Assembly: GCF_001605885.1 (NCBI RefSeq)
Contig: NZ_LRPE01000023.1
Location: forward strand, 124,001-188,000
Length of the DNA stretch: 64,000 nt
Direction: 5' to 3'
Origin: Acinetobacter lactucae
GTDB taxonomy: Bacteria > Pseudomonadota > Gammaproteobacteria > Pseudomonadales > Moraxellaceae
In this document: positions 53,679-61,705 of the stretch, in pieces
Position numbering within the stretch: the first letter of the stretch is position 1
How the letters are laid out: every line of letters starts with the position of its first letter
Notes under the pieces: generated by a model
The model's database searches: none
The model's input: the letters and a program-made list of their open reading frames with translations, nothing else
What the model was told of the DNA's origin: nothing
Program-made: the position numbers and the translations under genes

Positions 53679-55391
53679 ATGGAACACATCGAACGTGAAT
53701 CGATGGAGTTTGACGTTGTCATCGTAGGTGCAGGACCTGCAGGTCTATCTGCTGCGATTAAGATCCGTCAATTAGCGATTGAAAAAAACTTACCCGATCT
53801 TTCTGTTTGTGTAGTTGAAAAAGGCTCTGAAGTAGGTGCGCATATCTTGTCTGGTGCTGTGCTTGAGCCACGTGCCATCAATGAACTTTTTCCGAACTGG
53901 AAAGATGAAGGCGCCCCTCTTAATGTCCCTGTAACTGAAGACAAAACATTCTTCTTACTTTCAGACACCACTTCAAAAGAAGTTCCTCACTGGATGGTTC
54001 CTAAAACCATGCACAACGATGGTAACTATGTTATCTCGTTAGGTAACGTTGTTCGCTGGTTAGGTCAAAAAGCTGAAGAACTAGAAGTTTCAATCTTCCC
54101 TGGCTTTGCTGCATCTGAAGTGCTTTACCACGAAGATGGTACTGTAAAAGGTATTCAAACTGGCGACATGGGTGTTGGTAAAGATGGTGAGCCAACGCAT
54201 AACTTTACACCAGGTTATGAGCTACACGCGAAATATACCCTCTTTGCTGAAGGTTGCCGTGGTCACTTAGGTAAACGCCTGATTGCGAAATACAACCTTG
54301 ATAAAGATGCTGATCCTCAACATTACGGTATCGGGATTAAAGAGCTTTGGGAAATTGACCCAGCAAAACATAAGCCAGGCTTAGTCATGCACGGTGCAGG
54401 TTGGCCTTTAGCAGAAACGGCTTCTTCAGGTGGCTGGTGGTTATATCACGCTGAAAACAACCAAGTGACTTTGGGTATGATCGTGGACTTGTCTTATGAA
54501 AATCCACACATGTATCCATTTATGGAAATGCAGCGCTGGAAAACTCACCCACTGATTAAACAGTATTTAGAAGGTGGTAAGCGTATTTCTTACGGCGCAC
54601 GTGCTGTAGTGAAAGGCGGTTTCAACTCATTGCCTAAATTAACTTTCCCGGGCGGTTGCTTGATTGGTGATGATGCAGGTTTCTTAAACTTTGCAAAAAT
54701 CAAAGGCTCACACACTGCCATGAAATCAGGCATGTTATGTGGTGAAGCTGTATTTGAAGCGATTGCTGCGGGTGTAGAAAAAGGCGGTGATCTTGCGATT
54801 GCACGTGTTACTGAAGGCGAAGATTTATTCGTTAAAGAATTAACTTCTTACACTGACAAATTTAACAACAGCTGGTTAAAAGAAGAACTTTATAACTCTC
54901 GTAACTTTGGCCCAGCAATGCATAAATTTGGTCAATGGATGGGTGGTGCATTTAACTTTATCGACCAGAATGTCTTTAAAGTACCATTCACTTTACATGA
55001 TTTGAAGCAAGACTTTGCTGCATTAAAAACTGTTGATGCAACAAGCTTTAAGCCAAACTATCCAAAACCAGATGGCAAGCTTACATTTGACCGTTTATCT
55101 TCTGTGTTTATCTCAAACACTGTACATGAAGAAAACCAGCCAGCTCACTTGAAGCTTACTGATCCTTCAATTCCAGTGAATGTGAACTTACCAAAATGGG
55201 ATGAGCCTGCACAGCGCTACTGCCCTGCTGGTGTTTATGAAATCATGGAAAATGATGATGGTTCTAAACGCTTCCAGATTAACGCAGCGAACTGTGTTCA
55301 CTGTAAGACTTGTGACATTAAAGACCCATCTCAAAACATCACATGGGTAACGCCTGAAGGCGGCGGTGGTCCGAATTATCCTAATATGTAA
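53679..55391 (+). CDS. Electron transfer flavoprotein-ubiquinone oxidoreductase
   Basis: Passes electrons from reduced ETF to ubiquinone during fatty-acid and amino-acid oxidation; membrane-associated. The 570-residue protein has the FAD-binding VVIVGAGPAGLSAAIKI, the segment HILSGAVLEPRAINELFP, GWPLAETASSGGWWLYH, and GDDAGFLNFAKIKGSHTAMKSG (cut here by normal spacing). The C-terminal ferredoxin-like part supplies four cluster cysteines: CPAGVYE and CVHCKTCDIKDP. The start at 53679 has GAGGAG six to eight bases upstream; ten upstream codons in frame are rejected. The etfAB genes are not in this window. Confidence 0.96.
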   Translation: MEHIERESMEFDVVIVGAGPAGLSAAIKIRQLAIEKNLPDLSVCVVEKGSEVGAHILSGAVLEPRAINELFPNWKDEGAPLNVPVTEDKTFFLLSDTTSKEVPHWMVPKTMHNDGNYVISLGNVVRWLGQKAEELEVSIFPGFAASEVLYHEDGTVKGIQTGDMGVGKDGEPTHNFTPGYELHAKYTLFAEGCRGHLGKRLIAKYNLDKDADPQHYGIGIKELWEIDPAKHKPGLVMHGAGWPLAETASSGGWWLYHAENNQVTLGMIVDLSYENPHMYPFMEMQRWKTHPLIKQYLEGGKRISYGARAVVKGGFNSLPKLTFPGGCLIGDDAGFLNFAKIKGSHTAMKSGMLCGEAVFEAIAAGVEKGGDLAIARVTEGEDLFVKELTSYTDKFNNSWLKEELYNSRNFGPAMHKFGQWMGGAFNFIDQNVFKVPFTLHDLKQDFAALKTVDATSFKPNYPKPDGKLTFDRLSSVFISNTVHEENQPAHLKLTDPSIPVNVNLPKWDEPAQRYCPAGVYEIMENDDGSKRFQINAANCVHCKTCDIKDPSQNITWVTPEGGGGPNYPNM

Positions 55392-55392
55392 T

Positions 55393-55424
55393 AAAAAAGC
55401 CCCGATTATTCGGGGCTTTTTTAT
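55393..55424. terminator. Bidirectional terminator after the ETF-QO gene
   Basis: AAAAAGCCCCGA and TTCGGGGCTTTTTT arms with a three-base loop, between convergent genes. Confidence 0.94.
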
Positions 55425-55434
55425 TGGAATCCGC

Positions 55435-55815
55435 TTATTGAAAAGGCGGTATTTTTGCTACGTTTAAATTAAAATTCTTTTTATAGAAAATAAATGTGCC
55501 TAATAAAAATAAGCCAAGAAAGCCAAAGTTTCGCGCTAAATCGAAGTACCAAACCGAATTACTAAATAATAAATCAAGAATTAACATAAGCCCCATAAAC
55601 CCTGTATGCAGAATCAAACTCATCTTTATCTTAGGTTCAGGAGCAAAAGATGTATTTCTGTAACCAAGTAGAACAGAACCTAATATAATAAGGATTAATA
55701 AAATAATAATAGCGGCGGTTTCAGATAACCAAGAAGTTTCTGTATGTAATAAAAGAGCAATTGAGAAAAACCAAAGAAAAATAAACAAGCTTCGTTTCAC
55801 AAAATATTCATTCAT
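55435..55815 (-). CDS. Small inner-membrane protein of unknown function
   Basis: A 126-residue protein with four predicted transmembrane segments (about 8-25, 32-50, 65-85 and 93-110) and little else. I recognise no family. Its coding sequence is low in G+C compared with its neighbours. It converges on the ETF-QO gene and lies about 130 bases downstream of tusA on the same strand. Confidence 0.6.
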   Translation of the reverse strand: MNEYFVKRSLFIFLWFFSIALLLHTETSWLSETAAIIILLILIILGSVLLGYRNTSFAPEPKIKMSLILHTGFMGLMLILDLLFSNSVWYFDLARNFGFLGLFLLGTFIFYKKNFNLNVAKIPPFQ

Positions 55816-55947
55816 TTTTATACGTCAGTTATATACTTAATTTTATAAATTATATAACGATTCTTATTTGTAAAAAATTATCATTTCAAATTAAATTTGA
55901 ATTATTATTGGCTTCTAATCATCTTTATTAGAAGCCTTATTATTCTA

Positions 55948-56205
55948 TTAACCTTTCTTCACTAAGTAATGAAATTCTTTATGACCATTTTCATCTAAGC
56001 GTTCTTCTTGCAACAACAACTCATGGCCTAAATGCATACAAAATTTAGGAATATCCCACGAGGTCGAATTATCTGTTGCGAAGACTTCAACAACATCCCC
56101 AGACTTAGATTTGCGGATGGCTTGATGCAACATCATGACAGGTTCCGGACAGCGTAAACCTCGTGTATTAAGTTGAACAGTAGGTGAAATAGATTGTTCT
56201 GACAT
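55948..56205 (-). CDS. tusA: Sulfurtransferase TusA
   Basis: Small sulfur carrier that passes persulfide sulfur from IscS toward tRNA thiolation and other sulfur pathways. The 85-residue protein has the active-site motif LNTRGLRCPEPVMMLHQAIR (Cys in CPEP) and DNSTSWDIPKFCMHLGHELL, and ends FHYLVKKG, matching TusA. I place the start at 56205 (MSEQS); five further upstream codons in frame are unlikely. Stand-alone gene. Confidence 0.92.
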   Translation of the reverse strand: MSEQSISPTVQLNTRGLRCPEPVMMLHQAIRKSKSGDVVEVFATDNSTSWDIPKFCMHLGHELLLQEERLDENGHKEFHYLVKKG

Positions 56206-56389
56206 GACAAACTCGAACAAATAGAATTTTCACATTTTAGCATAAACAAATTACTGAGCTGTTAACTGTAACTGGCTTTTACATAACAATATACGTTTTG
56301 TCTTTTAGCTTGTTTTATAGATGCATAAGCATCTTTTCTTCGGTATGATCTGTCTATTCATTTGATACATTGAGTCTTTAGGAAAGATC

Positions 56390-57229
56390 ATGCAAGAGGA
56401 ACCAAGTCCGTCGTGGGGAATGCGAGGCTTACGAAAATGGTTAGGTACAGCGCCAGAAACCCGTGATGAATTATTAAAATTAGTCCAAAATTCACGCCGC
56501 TTTTTAGAACCAGATACTGTTGCTATGCTTGAAGGCGTTCTTGACCTTCCAGCTACAAAAATTCGTGAAGTCATGACGCCACGAACAGCAATGATCAGTT
56601 TACAAGAAGATGATCAATTACTTGATATTCTTGATGTACTGGTTGAGTCTGCTCACTCACGCTTTCCTGTCTTCTCTGCCGATCAGCCAGACAATGTTGT
56701 CGGGATTTTGCTCGCAAAAGATTTGTTGCCGTTTCTAACTGAACCGAATACCAAAGTCGATATTCGAGTTCTCATGCGTCAACCGTTGTTTGTTCCTGAA
56801 AGTGCGCGTTCCGATCAGGTATTGCGTATGTTGAAACATACTCAGACTCACATTGCGATTGTGATTGATGAATATGGCTCAACAGCAGGTCTTGTTACGC
56901 TTGAAGATATTCTTGAAGAGATCGTTGGCGAAATTGAAGATGAGCATGACACTGTCGATGAAGATGCTCAGTACATTGTTCCTGACAATGACCATACGGT
57001 AGCAAATGCATGGATGGTGCAAGCACTTACACCAATCGAACATTTCAATACTGTTTTAGATGCTGATTTTTCTGATGATGAAGTAGAAACTGTCGGCGGT
57101 TTATTGCTTCAAGAGATTGGTCTGGTAAGTGATTTACAAGGTCAAACTGTTGAGCTTGGAAATTGGTTATTTACAATCGTTGAAGCAGATGCCCGCACTA
57201 TTCATCTGATTCGAGCTGTACGTCAATGA
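56390..57229 (+). CDS. corC: CorC/YbeX-type CBS-domain protein
   Basis: A 279-residue cytoplasmic protein with two CBS domains (about 58-190: VMTPRTAMISL, SRFPVF, IDEYGSTAGLVTLEDILEEIVGEI) and a C-terminal CorC_HlyC domain (about 205-279). It has no transmembrane DUF21 domain. Related E. coli proteins affect magnesium/cobalt efflux; the exact function is debated. Its stop overlaps the lnt start (ATGA), as in the ybeX-lnt pair of other gammaproteobacteria. Confidence 0.93.
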   Translation: MQEEPSPSWGMRGLRKWLGTAPETRDELLKLVQNSRRFLEPDTVAMLEGVLDLPATKIREVMTPRTAMISLQEDDQLLDILDVLVESAHSRFPVFSADQPDNVVGILLAKDLLPFLTEPNTKVDIRVLMRQPLFVPESARSDQVLRMLKHTQTHIAIVIDEYGSTAGLVTLEDILEEIVGEIEDEHDTVDEDAQYIVPDNDHTVANAWMVQALTPIEHFNTVLDADFSDDEVETVGGLLLQEIGLVSDLQGQTVELGNWLFTIVEADARTIHLIRAVRQ

Positions 57230-58785
57230 GAGCATACTTTGAAAAGCTGTTAGATTCTTCGCAACAACAAAAACAGCTTCCTTTAATTTTTCCTTTACTC
57301 ATTGCTTTATTTTCAGGTGCCGTGTTCAGTTTTTCACTGGCACCTTACTATTGGTGGTGGTTGGCAATTTTATCTCCAGCCCTACTCTATGCAACACTAC
57401 ATAAGCGCTCAGCTAAACAAGCCCTTGCTATTGGTTGGAGCTATGGCTTTGGTTTATGGTTTGTAGGCGCTTTCTGGCTCTATACTTCTATCCATGTATA
57501 TGGCGATACCAATGCATTTCTAAGCGTATGTATGATTGCTATTATGGCCCTTGTGATGGGTTTATTTACAGCATTCCAAACATGGGTTTACCGACGTTTC
57601 TTCCCTGAAACACCACTTACTTTTGCCCCACTTTGGATTGTTTTCGAATGGGCAAAAACTTGGGTATTTACAGGTTTCCCATGGTTGTTTGTAGGTTACG
57701 CTTTTACTGAACGCTTACTCGATGGTTATGCACCGCTATTTGGTATTTATGCTATTTCCTTTGTCGTCATTGTATTAGCATGTGCTTTAGTTGAAGTTCT
57801 GCGTAAACGTGTTTTCTGGGTTATCCCTTCTGCCCTGTTAGTTTTGGGTGCATGGGGAGCATCATATATACAGTTTGTAAAACCTAAAGCGGCTAAACCA
57901 CTTAGCGTTTCGCTCATTCAAGGTAACATTCCACAAGATTTAAAATGGCTGACTGAATACCAAGTTAGAACATTAGAAATTTATGCTGGTTTGACACAAT
58001 CTGAATGGGGCCGTGACCTAATTGTATGGCCTGAGTCTTCAATTCCGCTCTTCCAAACTGACATTGAACCATTTTTGGATGCAATGGATGCACAAGCGAA
58101 AAAGAACCATACAGCTTGGGTAACTGGTATTCCTTACTGGGATTTTGCGAAATCACATCAAGTTGGTAGCCCGCTGTATTACAACAGTATTATGGCATCT
58201 GGCAGCGATTCAAGCGGACTCTATAAAAAGCAGCGTCTTGTTCCATTTGGTGAATATATTCCTCTTTCAGGTTTACTCTCTTGGGTATTACCAGCCATGC
58301 AAAATGACATTAGCATGAGCGGTTTTACACGTGGTGAGAGTGATCAGAAACCACTTTTAATTAAAGGGCATGCGCTTGCTGCTGCAATTTGTTATGAAGT
58401 GGCTTATCCGAACCTAACAAGACGTAATGCAGAAGACAGTGATTTCTTGGTGACTGTATCGAATGATGCTTGGTTTACGGGTACTGCTGGGCCTTGGCAA
58501 CATTTACAAATGGTGCAGATGCGCGCGAAAGAAAATGGCCGCTGGTTTATTCGTGCAACCAACACAGGTGTAACAGCGTTTATTGATCAAAATGGTCATA
58601 TCACTGAACAAGCACCAATCGATAAAGAGTTTGTCTTGAGAGGCGATTTACCTGCTATGCAAGGCCAAACTCTTTATAACCGTTTAGGTGATTATCCAAT
58701 TTTAGGATTTGCGGTCTTACTGCTGATTTTAGGTTGGGTTTATCGCCCACGTAAAGTTGACATTTCTTTTAAATCTCGTCGCTAA
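57226..58785 (+). CDS. lnt: Apolipoprotein N-acyltransferase
   Basis: Adds the third acyl chain to lipoproteins in the inner membrane, before Lol-dependent export. The 519-residue protein has about six N-terminal helices (about 18-220) and a periplasmic nitrilase-like domain with the catalytic triad: Glu in VWPESSIPLF, Lys in YKKQRLVPFGEYIP and Cys in AAAICYEVAYPN, followed by TVSNDAWFTGTAGPWQHLQM. The start overlaps corC by four bases. The end is one base away from the convergent csaA gene, with no terminator between. Confidence 0.96.
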   Translation: MRAYFEKLLDSSQQQKQLPLIFPLLIALFSGAVFSFSLAPYYWWWLAILSPALLYATLHKRSAKQALAIGWSYGFGLWFVGAFWLYTSIHVYGDTNAFLSVCMIAIMALVMGLFTAFQTWVYRRFFPETPLTFAPLWIVFEWAKTWVFTGFPWLFVGYAFTERLLDGYAPLFGIYAISFVVIVLACALVEVLRKRVFWVIPSALLVLGAWGASYIQFVKPKAAKPLSVSLIQGNIPQDLKWLTEYQVRTLEIYAGLTQSEWGRDLIVWPESSIPLFQTDIEPFLDAMDAQAKKNHTAWVTGIPYWDFAKSHQVGSPLYYNSIMASGSDSSGLYKKQRLVPFGEYIPLSGLLSWVLPAMQNDISMSGFTRGESDQKPLLIKGHALAAAICYEVAYPNLTRRNAEDSDFLVTVSNDAWFTGTAGPWQHLQMVQMRAKENGRWFIRATNTGVTAFIDQNGHITEQAPIDKEFVLRGDLPAMQGQTLYNRLGDYPILGFAVLLLILGWVYRPRKVDISFKSRR

Positions 58786-58786
58786 A

Positions 58787-59125
58787 TCATAATAACTTTG
58801 TACCCAGAGGCACTTCAAACTCTGGGATACAAAGTGCTACATCACCATCTGCATTATGAAACCCTGTCACTAAACATTCTGACTGGATAGGTCCAATTTG
58901 TTTTTTAGGGAAATTCACTACAGCAACGACTAATTTACCCACCAAATCTTGTGGTTGATAGAGCTTGGTAATCTGTGCACTTGCTTTACGCACACCCAAT
59001 TCTTCACCAAAATCTACATGCAAAATATAAGCAGGTTTACGCGCCTTTTCAAAAACCTCAGCTTGAATAATTTTACCAACGCGAAGCTCTACTTTTAAAA
59101 AATCATTCCACTCGATTTGTTCCAT
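58787..59125 (-). CDS. csaA: CsaA-like tRNA-binding-domain protein
   Basis: A 112-residue OB-fold protein of the tRNA-binding type (EMAP-II/MetG C-terminal-like): VELRVGKIIQAEVFEKARKPAYILHVDFGEELGVRKASAQIT and VAVVNFPKKQIGPIQSECLVTGF are CsaA hallmarks (each stretch continuous in the protein, cited only for orientation). CsaA acts as a secretion chaperone in Bacillus; its role in proteobacteria is unknown. Convergent with lnt, with one base between the two stop codons. Confidence 0.9.
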   Translation of the reverse strand: MEQIEWNDFLKVELRVGKIIQAEVFEKARKPAYILHVDFGEELGVRKASAQITKLYQPQDLVGKLVVAVVNFPKKQIGPIQSECLVTGFHNADGDVALCIPEFEVPLGTKLL

Positions 59126-59207
59126 TTACTTTTCTCATGTTCTTAGATAGCTGATCTGAAGCATATAATATGTACAAATGAAGGAACACCCTATTTTTAA
59201 GTTCAGT

Positions 59208-59246
59208 TAAAAAATAAAACGTAGATGTTTAGTCTACGTTTTATCT
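59208..59246 (-). terminator. Terminator after the small membrane protein gene
   Basis: AAAACGTAGA and TCTACGTTTT arms around seven bases, followed on the minus strand by ATTTTTTAAC. It ends the gene at 59270. Confidence 0.8.
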
Positions 59247-59269
59247 AAAAATTTGGTTTTAAAATATTA

Positions 59270-59614
59270 TTAAAAAGCAATCGATAATTGCAAAGATAAA
59301 TAAGCAACTAAACTCGATAAAAAGACCATAGGTAGATAACGATAAGCTTTAAAAAGTAATTGCTCATATTGAGTAGATATTTGTTTAACTTGCCAGACGC
59401 TCGCTTTTAATGCGGTGAAGAAACTCACCATTAACCATGCACTCACAATACTTAGTGCAAAGAAGCCAATCATGATTTGGCTACTTCCCTCTGTACTCAG
59501 CCATAACTTTAAAAAAACTTCAGCAATCGGCAATAAACCCAAAATCAATAGGACAGACTTGAGCATTACCCAATGAAACTGAGTCAGTTCATCTAATATG
59601 AGAAATGCTTTCAT
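59270..59614 (-). CDS. Small membrane protein of unknown function
   Basis: A 114-residue protein with three predicted membrane segments (about 17-35, 47-68 and 95-113). No family recognised. A GGAGAG-type ribosome-binding site lies just upstream of the ATG and a terminator follows, so it looks like a real single-gene unit. Its neighbours (csaA downstream, gspG upstream) do not suggest a role. Confidence 0.6.
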   Translation of the reverse strand: MKAFLILDELTQFHWVMLKSVLLILGLLPIAEVFLKLWLSTEGSSQIMIGFFALSIVSAWLMVSFFTALKASVWQVKQISTQYEQLLFKAYRYLPMVFLSSLVAYLSLQLSIAF

Positions 59615-59814
59615 TTAATCTCTCCTTTTAATTGGATAAAGTGCTTTTTAGTTATTATGCAAAGCTTTCATTTAAATATATAGCTTATTTTCCTCCACAT
59701 TTTAACTTTCTTGTAACTATTAAATATGGGAATAATTCTTATTATAAATCTCAAATATTGATATTAACTTTAATTTATATTTTTCAGTTAGTTATTATAT
59801 TTTACTGATTGAGA

Positions 59815-59868
59815 GAGATTATCAATTCACATTTATCATTTTATCTTTTTAACTGAATTGATAATCTC
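59815..59868. repeat. Perfect 15-base inverted repeat downstream of gspG
   Basis: GAGATTATCAATTCA and TGAATTGATAATCTC are exact reverse complements with a 24-base loop, beginning 13 bases past the gspG stop on the minus strand. No T tract follows on either side, so simple intrinsic termination is doubtful. Confidence 0.75.
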
Positions 59869-59881
59869 CATTACATTTTAA

Positions 59882-60328
59882 TTAAGGTTGATAATAAATA
59901 TCTGCATCATTACCTTCACCGCCTTCTTTGCCATCCGCTCCAAATGAGTACAAGTCAAAAGCTCGACCATCTGCCCCAGGAATGACATATTGAATATCAT
60001 TTTTCCAACTGTCTTTAGGATAACCACCTTTTACATAACCACCTGGCATCCAGTTTTTCGCTGTAGCTGGTTGGTTAACCAAAGCATCTAGCCCGCCTTC
60101 TTGCATGGTTGGGAAATGCCCGTTATCAAGCTTGTACTGATCTAAAGCTCCCGCTACACCCTTTAATGCAATTTGAGTCGTATCAATTTTGGCTTTTTCA
60201 CTACGCCCCATGACATTTGGTACGATTAAAGCAGCTAACACGCCTAAAATTACAATTACTACCATGACTTCAATGAGGGTAAAGCCTGAGTTTTTATTTC
60301 GCTTACGTTGCATAGTTTGTACTTTCAT
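59882..60328 (-). CDS. gspG: Type II secretion major pseudopilin GspG
   Basis: The 148-residue prepilin has a basic leader ending in the peptidase site G|FTLIEV and a hydrophobic helix (MVVIVILGVLAALIVPNVMG), then KGVAGALDQYKLDNGHFPT, GYVKGGYPKDSW and YSFGADGKEGGEGNDADI with the calcium-binding loop of the major pseudopilin. ATG codons at 60331 and 60328 are both possible; the latter is better spaced from AGAG. It directly follows gspF (23 bases). The remaining gsp genes are not in this window; Acinetobacter is known to scatter them. Confidence 0.95.
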   Translation of the reverse strand: MKVQTMQRKRNKNSGFTLIEVMVVIVILGVLAALIVPNVMGRSEKAKIDTTQIALKGVAGALDQYKLDNGHFPTMQEGGLDALVNQPATAKNWMPGGYVKGGYPKDSWKNDIQYVIPGADGRAFDLYSFGADGKEGGEGNDADIYYQP

Positions 60329-60351
60329 CATTATCTCTAATATCAAAGTGA

Positions 60352-61557
60352 TTAAATCATATTGTTCATATTTACGATTGGCAGCATAACCGCGATTACA
60401 ATAACCAGTACAATGCTTGCCATTAAAACCAGCATAAGCGGTTCAAGTAATGCCAGTAAGGTTGAAATAAATGTCGTCACCTCACGGTCTTGCATGGTCG
60501 ATGCTCGTTCTAACATGCGGTCCAGCTCGCCTGATGCCTCTCCACTTCGAATCATTTGTACCATCATTGGTGGGAAATAACCACTGCGCTCAAGTTGCGT
60601 ACCTAAGTTACCACCTTCTGTCACACGCTCAGCCGCGTGAGCAATTGAGTCGCGTATGACCCAGTTATTGGTTACTGCTGCACCAATTTTTAAGGCATCA
60701 ACCAAAGGGACACCTGAACGAGTCAAAATAGATAAGGTACTGGCAAATCTTGCAGCATTAATACCACGTGACAGTTTACCGAATAATGGCAATTTGAGTG
60801 TTAATCGATCAAAAGCATAATGTCCAGCAGTGGTTTTTAAGAACCGAATGAATGCGATAACACCTACTACTGCAAAAAGAATAATAAACACCCACGCATG
60901 GCGAATAAAATCACTCGCTTTCATTAAAGCGACTGTAATCCACGGAAGAGCATCTTTATTTTGATCAAAAGTTTTTACAATCTCTGGCACAACATAAGTC
61001 ATTAAACCCATCACAATACCAAAAGACATCAGCATTAAAATGATGGGATAAATCATGGCACCCTGAACTTTCTTTTGCATGGCAAAGCGGTTTTCGGTGT
61101 AATCCGAAAGCTGATCTAAAATGAGATCTAAATGCCCCGAACGCTCGCCAGCAGCAACCGTTGCAATATACAGGTCAGGGAAACGTCCAGACTGCTGCAT
61201 ACCCTGCGCGAGTGAGTGCCCTTCTAAGACTCGAGAACGTACAGATAATAAAAGGTTTTGCACATGTGTTTTTTCACTTTGTCTGCTCACGGCGCGTAAG
61301 GCTTCCTCAAGTGGAATAGCAGCAGCAACCAAGACCGAAAGTTGTCTGGTCATGAGCGCCAAATCATAAGCACTGAACTTTTTTTGGAATAACCCCTGAC
61401 TCTGATGTTTATCTTTTTGTTCAACAGGGTCAACGCTAATTGGTGTCCATGCTTTATCACGTAATTGTTGGCGAATCTGGCGCGCTGAGTCTCCCTCAAG
61501 CACTCCTTTTTGCTGCTTCCCTGAAGCATCAATGGCAGTAAATTGATATGCAGGCAT
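60352..61557 (-). CDS. gspF: Type II secretion inner-membrane platform protein GspF
   Basis: A 401-residue platform protein with the N-terminal segment MPAYQFTAIDASGKQQKGVLEGDSARQIR (given as a positional guide) and two T2SSF domains (about 68-190 and 270-392), each with LTRQLSVLVAAAIPLEEAL-type or STLSILTRSGVPLVDALKIG-type helices. Three transmembrane helices (about 165-190, 215-240, 370-395). It works with the ATPase GspE to assemble the pseudopilus. First gene of the gspF-gspG pair. Confidence 0.95.
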   Translation of the reverse strand: MPAYQFTAIDASGKQQKGVLEGDSARQIRQQLRDKAWTPISVDPVEQKDKHQSQGLFQKKFSAYDLALMTRQLSVLVAAAIPLEEALRAVSRQSEKTHVQNLLLSVRSRVLEGHSLAQGMQQSGRFPDLYIATVAAGERSGHLDLILDQLSDYTENRFAMQKKVQGAMIYPIILMLMSFGIVMGLMTYVVPEIVKTFDQNKDALPWITVALMKASDFIRHAWVFIILFAVVGVIAFIRFLKTTAGHYAFDRLTLKLPLFGKLSRGINAARFASTLSILTRSGVPLVDALKIGAAVTNNWVIRDSIAHAAERVTEGGNLGTQLERSGYFPPMMVQMIRSGEASGELDRMLERASTMQDREVTTFISTLLALLEPLMLVLMASIVLVIVIAVMLPIVNMNNMI

Positions 61558-61705
61558 GGTAATGTTCTAATTTTCCAAAAATAATAGTCGCTGCTGTTGC
61601 ATCTATGCTACGCAATCATTCATATTCGTTCTATAGCCTGTGTAGAATACCCAAGTCCTCTTCACGACGCTATGCCGTTTTTTAAAATTGACGAAATGAG
61701 CCTCT

